Source: Candidatus Latescibacter anaerobius SCGC AAA252-E07
GTDB taxonomy: Bacteria; Latescibacterota; Latescibacteria; Latescibacterales; Latescibacteraceae
Assembly: GCA_000403035.1 (NCBI GenBank)
Contig: AQSL01000081.1
Location: forward strand, 1 to 8,722
DNA length: 8,722 nucleotides
Direction: 5' to 3'
Shown: positions 6,869 through 8,722 of the stretch, in pieces
How the letters are laid out: each line of letters begins with the position of its first letter
Numbering within the stretch: position 1 is the first letter of the stretch
Notes under the pieces: generated by a model
Databases searched by the model: none
Seen by the model: only the letters and a program-made list of their open reading frames with translations
What the model was told of the DNA's origin: nothing
Made by a program: the position numbers and the translations under genes

Positions 6869-7003
6869 GCAGCAGTTATTTATAGTAAGATTGGTGAACA
6901 TAAAAAATCACTTGAGCTTGCAAGAAAATTATTAAAAGCGGGAGTCTGTTGTAAAAACGAGAGAATTATGAAATCCATCATATATGCAAACTATGTAAAA
7001 TGA
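6869..7003 (+). pseudogene. Possible 3' remnant of an Rpn-type nuclease/transposase gene
   Basis: An open frame with no usable start encodes KIGEHKKSLELARKLLKAGV (from 6887), then ERIMKSIIYANYVK and TGA at 7001-7003. The ARKLLKAGV...IMKS arrangement resembles the C-terminal tail of Rpn-family (PD-(D/E)XK) recombination-promoting nucleases, where a helix ending in a Gly precedes an IxxxTGLS-like turn. That turn itself is not preserved. A stop codon (TAG 6866-6868) lies just upstream in frame. It is at best a decayed fragment. Confidence 0.25.
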
Positions 7004-7008
7004 ACAAT

Positions 7009-7012
7009 GGAG
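7009..7012 (+). promoter_or_regulatory. Shine-Dalgarno site that decides the propeller gene start
   Basis: GGAG lies six bases before ATG 7019, ideal spacing. It overlaps the in-frame upstream ATG at 7007, which itself has no ribosome binding site. The second ATG is therefore the better start. Confidence 0.7.
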
Positions 7013-7018
7013 TTAAAA

Positions 7019-8011
7019 ATGAAACGAATATACTATCTAACAGGTTTTACCATCTTAATAGTATTTTCTTTTTCTGTTGTATCGTTTTCGCAATCAAATA
7101 CTTACGAAAAGAGTATACTTTTTACATTAGAATGGGGCAGCGAAATACATCAGATTGGCTATAGAAATGGTGAGCCATATGATATTTGGGAAAAAATAGG
7201 ACCTACAAATTTTACGGTTACATCAAATAATCTTATTTGGATATATGATGTTGTTCAAAACTCGATAAAGGCATTTCATTTTAACGGTGAACTCGCTCAT
7301 ATTTTCAAACTGCTAGAATTTGCGGGAACTGAGGGATTTATTACCTCTGATGAGCACAATAATGTTTGGTTTCATGATGCTTGGAATAGAAGGATACTGA
7401 TGCTCAATCACTATGGTGAATTACAAAAAACAATCACGTATGAATCAGACAGCGGCTTGGGAGGGATCTGGATTCGGAATGGTAAACCAGTAATGGGACC
7501 AAAACGAATGCTTGATCTGCAAAGGAAACTCACTGATAATGGATATGGAAAAAAGCCCGAATATAAAGCCCAATTAGTTCATTTTGATAGTGAAAGTATC
7601 TTTAATCCTTATAGAGGAGAAAAAACAAATCGGGTTTATAGAGTAACATCAGTTGATGTGTCAAATGAAGGAGAGATTATTCCTCCCCGCCTGTTTATTA
7701 ACAATGAAATAGTACAGGGATTTAGTTTTGAAGAAAAAATAGTCAGAAACTACTTTTTTTTCTTTGTCAGGGAAGACCTTTCGGGTAATTTCTATATATA
7801 CGCTTTCCCAAACAGTTATGAGAAAGATATTTTTCCTTTTCTTATAAAATACAATGAAAATATGGAAAAGGTGGCATCTATAGAGTTACCGTTGATATCA
7901 CAGAAATATGGTTTTGCAACTGATCCAAAAGTAATTGATGAAACGGGGAATATATATTACATGATGGTACGTAGTGAGTATATTACGCTCCTCAAATGGT
8001 CTCTTTTATAA
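7019..8011 (+). CDS. Secreted NHL/6-bladed beta-propeller-like protein
   Basis: This exported protein of 330 residues has no recognised enzymatic function. The signal peptide runs from 1 to about 24 (KRIYYLT, then a hydrophobic core, then SFSVVSFSQ). The mature part shows repeated propeller blades with the pattern N-x-aromatic-x-x-D...I...F/L-x-x-x-G-E-L: NLIWIYDVVQNSIKAFHFNG (71-90), NNVWFHDAWNRRILMLNHYG (114-133), GNFYIYAF (256-263) and GNIYYMMV (310-317). Such propellers usually bind ligands or proteins, or act as scaffolds in the periplasm or on the cell surface. The start at 7019 is chosen over 7007 because GGAG lies six bases upstream and the signal peptide starts there. The broken CBM9-like gene follows 35 nt after its stop, so the two probably formed an operon. 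I see no convincing promoter. Confidence 0.75.
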   Translation: MKRIYYLTGFTILIVFSFSVVSFSQSNTYEKSILFTLEWGSEIHQIGYRNGEPYDIWEKIGPTNFTVTSNNLIWIYDVVQNSIKAFHFNGELAHIFKLLEFAGTEGFITSDEHNNVWFHDAWNRRILMLNHYGELQKTITYESDSGLGGIWIRNGKPVMGPKRMLDLQRKLTDNGYGKKPEYKAQLVHFDSESIFNPYRGEKTNRVYRVTSVDVSNEGEIIPPRLFINNEIVQGFSFEEKIVRNYFFFFVREDLSGNFYIYAFPNSYEKDIFPFLIKYNENMEKVASIELPLISQKYGFATDPKVIDETGNIYYMMVRSEYITLLKWSLL

Positions 8012-8035
8012 AAGTGAAAAGGAGGAAACTTTTAT
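8008..8035 (+). promoter_or_regulatory. Hairpin presenting a Shine-Dalgarno sequence in its loop
   Basis: Perfect eight-base arms ATAAAAGT (8008-8015) and ACTTTTAT (8028-8035) enclose a 12-base loop containing AGGAGG (8020-8025). The left arm overlaps the end of the propeller gene. The Shine-Dalgarno sequence is 21 nt from the nearest ATG (8047), too far for normal initiation unless the 3' arm shortens the distance. The AT-rich stem is weak; it could be a regulatory element or a result of gene decay. Confidence 0.4.
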
Positions 8036-8046
8036 CATAGTAGACA

Positions 8047-8224
8047 ATGATGAGAAGAACAATAATTATTAGTTTATTTGTTTTGCTTTTATGTATGCCG
8101 GTTATGTGTTTTGCGGTTGAAACATATAACTCGGTGTATATTGAAGGAACTGCTCCAATATTAATTGATGGCGATCTTTCTGACTAGAGTGGATTAAGTC
8201 TTGCTGCACCACAATTAATATTTG
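8047..8224 (+). pseudogene. Broken gene for a secreted CBM9-like carbohydrate-binding protein
   Basis: The frame opens with a clear signal peptide (MMRRTIIISLFVLLLCMPVM, then CFA) followed by the start of a mature protein, SVYIEGTAPILIDGDLSD. It stops at TAG 8185-8187 after 46 codons. The same frame continues past the stop as SGLSLAAPQLIFDD until it meets the duplicated GT9 segment at 8225. The IDGDLSD-x-SG pattern matches the beginning of CBM9-like (DOMON-related) domains, in which a Trp normally follows the Asp. A single TGG-to-TAG change at that Trp codon explains the stop. The rest of the gene is missing, replaced by unrelated repeat sequence. TAG ends the GT2 and Csd6-like genes in this window, so read-through is unlikely. 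A 46-residue secreted peptide cannot be excluded. Confidence 0.7.
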
Positions 8225-8356
8225 ATGATTCAATGGTCCCCCGGCGAAGATTCCAACCTCATGCATCTCGACCGCTCCAGTGGTTCCTGGTCCTCCCCAA
8301 ATTCTATTCTCCAGACCGCAAAAAAACTCATAAATCAAGTCCATAAAGTAAAATAA
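8225..8356 (+). pseudogene. Fragment of a second GT9-like gene (last 43 codons)
   Basis: This stretch encodes MIQWSPGEDSNLMHLDRS and continues to NQVHKVK and a stop. It is a near copy of residues 324-366 of the GT9-like protein at 5420-6520. Differences are three residues (Gly342 to Ser, Ala348 to Pro, Thr350 to Ser) and four silent changes. It begins at an ATG codon, but no ribosome binding site precedes it. No GT9 sequence lies upstream, only the broken CBM9-like gene in another frame. The mix of silent and conservative changes, with a more diverged flank, suggests it came from a once-functional paralogue rather than a fresh copy of the neighbour. Confidence 0.85.
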
Positions 8357-8431
8357 ATCAAAAAGCAATCTTCGTATCCTCTCTATCTCATCTGCCAAAT
8401 AAAAACTCTTTTCTTTTCAGAACTATTGTTT
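8225..8431 (+). repeat. Direct repeat copy B of the GT9 3' end and flank
   Basis: This is the second copy of the segment at 6389-6584, in the same orientation about 1.8 kb away. The left junction is sharp: similarity starts at ATGATTCAATGG (8225), with a preceding base that differs. The right end is ragged, finishing at AGAACTATTGTTT (8419-8431) after a poorly conserved stretch. It has no inverted terminal repeats and encodes no transposase, so it is not itself an insertion sequence. Confidence 0.88.
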
Positions 8432-8527
8432 TTTCGAAACAGCGAAATCCGGTAGTTTCAATTTACATATAAAACAATTAGTTATAATATTATAATAAAT
8501 AATTTTTAATATATAATAAATAAGTAC
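8432..8527. other. Very AT-rich spacer upstream of a promoter
   Basis: No reading frame of interest lies here. The stretch is almost entirely A and T from about 8468 on, with repeated ATAATA and AATAAAT words. It sits just upstream of a consensus-like promoter and could act as an UP element, a curved-DNA site or a site for an AT-binding nucleoid protein. It may equally be neutral spacer. Confidence 0.4.
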
Positions 8528-8556
8528 TTGACAAAACATAATAACACCTATATATA
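8528..8556 (+). promoter_or_regulatory. Strong sigma70-like promoter
   Basis: TTGACA (8528-8533), a perfect -35 box, is followed after exactly 17 bases by TATATA (8551-8556), a good -10 box inside a short TA repeat (8549-8562). Transcription would begin near 8563, giving a leader of about 50 nt before ATG 8614. The AT-rich stretch upstream would favour activity. Confidence 0.65.
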
Positions 8557-8613
8557 TATATACATAAAGTTGAAAAAGTACTCATTGAAAAATTCGGTAA
8601 CGGAGGTATTTAT

Positions 8614-8694
8614 ATGAAACGCTTGCACTATATATTTTGTTTTGCCCTTCTACTAATGTGCTGTAATCTTGGTTCGAAGAAATTTTATCACTAG
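8614..8694 (+). CDS. 26-codon lipoprotein-like signal peptide: small peptide or start of a frameshifted gene
   Basis: ATG 8614 has an excellent ribosome binding site (GGAGG 8602-8606, seven-base spacing) and a near-consensus promoter. The product begins MKRLHYIFCFALLLMCCNLG and ends SKKFYH at TAG 8692-8694. Basic start, hydrophobic core and LLMC/LMCC form a lipobox-like type II signal sequence with the modified Cys at 16 or 17. In one alternative frame, from about 8675, EEILSLVFLTNIGYD stays open to the window edge. A one-base error or mutation near GGTTCGAAGAAA (8671-8682) would join the two. It may be a tiny lipopeptide, a frameshifted lipoprotein gene or a truncated pseudogene. Confidence 0.5.
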   Translation: MKRLHYIFCFALLLMCCNLGSKKFYH

Positions 8695-8722
8695 TATTTT
8701 TGACCAATATAGGATATGATTT

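Larger units (their letters stand above)
6521..7018 (+). other. About 500 bp of gene relics between the operon and the propeller gene
   Basis: No confident gene lies here. The first 64 bases belong to the repeated flank of the GT9-like gene. A plus frame is then open from 6548 to the stop at 6851-6853, with its first ATG at 6614. Another plus frame is open from 6869 to TGA 7001-7003. Neither has a ribosome binding site, and I see no clear terminator after the GT9-like gene. The stretch looks like the remains of one or more genes. Confidence 0.5.

Noticed and set aside
8185..8187. TAG as a recoded codon (for example pyrrolysine) in the CBM9-like gene
   Set aside because: TAG ends the GT2 and Csd6-like genes at sensible C-termini, the site corresponds to a Trp codon, and the gene is truncated soon after.
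8102..8398. Minus-strand 98-codon frame
   Set aside because: It spans the junction of the broken CBM9-like gene and the GT9 repeat, so it is an antisense artefact of two unrelated sequences.
6389..8431. The two GT9 copies as ends of a composite transposon
   Set aside because: The copies have no terminal inverted repeats, encode no transposase and show no target-site duplication; they are better explained as paralogous gene ends.
8549..8562. TA dinucleotide run as a meaningful repeat
   Set aside because: It is short and coincides with the -10 region of a promoter; no CRISPR-like or longer periodic structure surrounds it.

Overview
The window looks like chromosomal DNA of an AT-rich, Gram-negative (diderm) bacterium. 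The signs are several Sec signal peptides, a lipobox-like signal sequence, a set of periplasmic peptidoglycan-trimming enzymes, sugar transferases and sigma70-type promoters. The species cannot be named from the sequence. The closest relatives of the two peptidoglycan enzymes that I recognise are the cell-shape proteins of Campylobacterota (Helicobacter, Campylobacter), but relatives occur in other diderm phyla and the rest of the window does not look specifically campylobacterotal.

Layout. Positions 1-260 hold no convincing gene. On the minus strand there is a tRNA-Arg(ACG) at 311-388 with its own promoter and a terminator-like hairpin, preceded by a membrane-anchored family 2 glycosyltransferase (433-1551). 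On the plus strand a good sigma70-like promoter (1647-1676) precedes four genes: a Csd6/Pgp2-like murein L,D-carboxypeptidase/transpeptidase (1769-2899), a one-pass membrane protein of unknown function (3015-3620), a Csd4/Pgp1-like M99 carboxypeptidase (3627-5423) and a divergent GT9-type protein (5420-6520). The last three are packed tightly, including a 4-nt ATGA overlap. Then come about 500 bp of gene relics (6521-7018), a secreted beta-propeller protein (7019-8011), a broken CBM9-like secreted-protein gene (from 8047), a second diverged copy of the GT9 gene's 3' end (8225-8431), and finally a strong promoter and ribosome binding site driving a 26-codon lipoprotein-like signal peptide (8614-8694).

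How the genes work together. In Helicobacter and Campylobacter, Csd6/Pgp2 trims murein tetrapeptides to tripeptides and Csd4/Pgp1 trims tripeptides to dipeptides, and both are needed for helical shape. Finding relatives of both in one presumed transcription unit, with a single-pass membrane protein between them and a GT9-like protein translationally coupled to the end, suggests a peptidoglycan-trimming and cell-shape locus. The membrane protein and the GT9-like protein, which lacks the family's usual catalytic and binding residues, are the least understood members. The 3' third of the window is a zone of recombination and gene decay.
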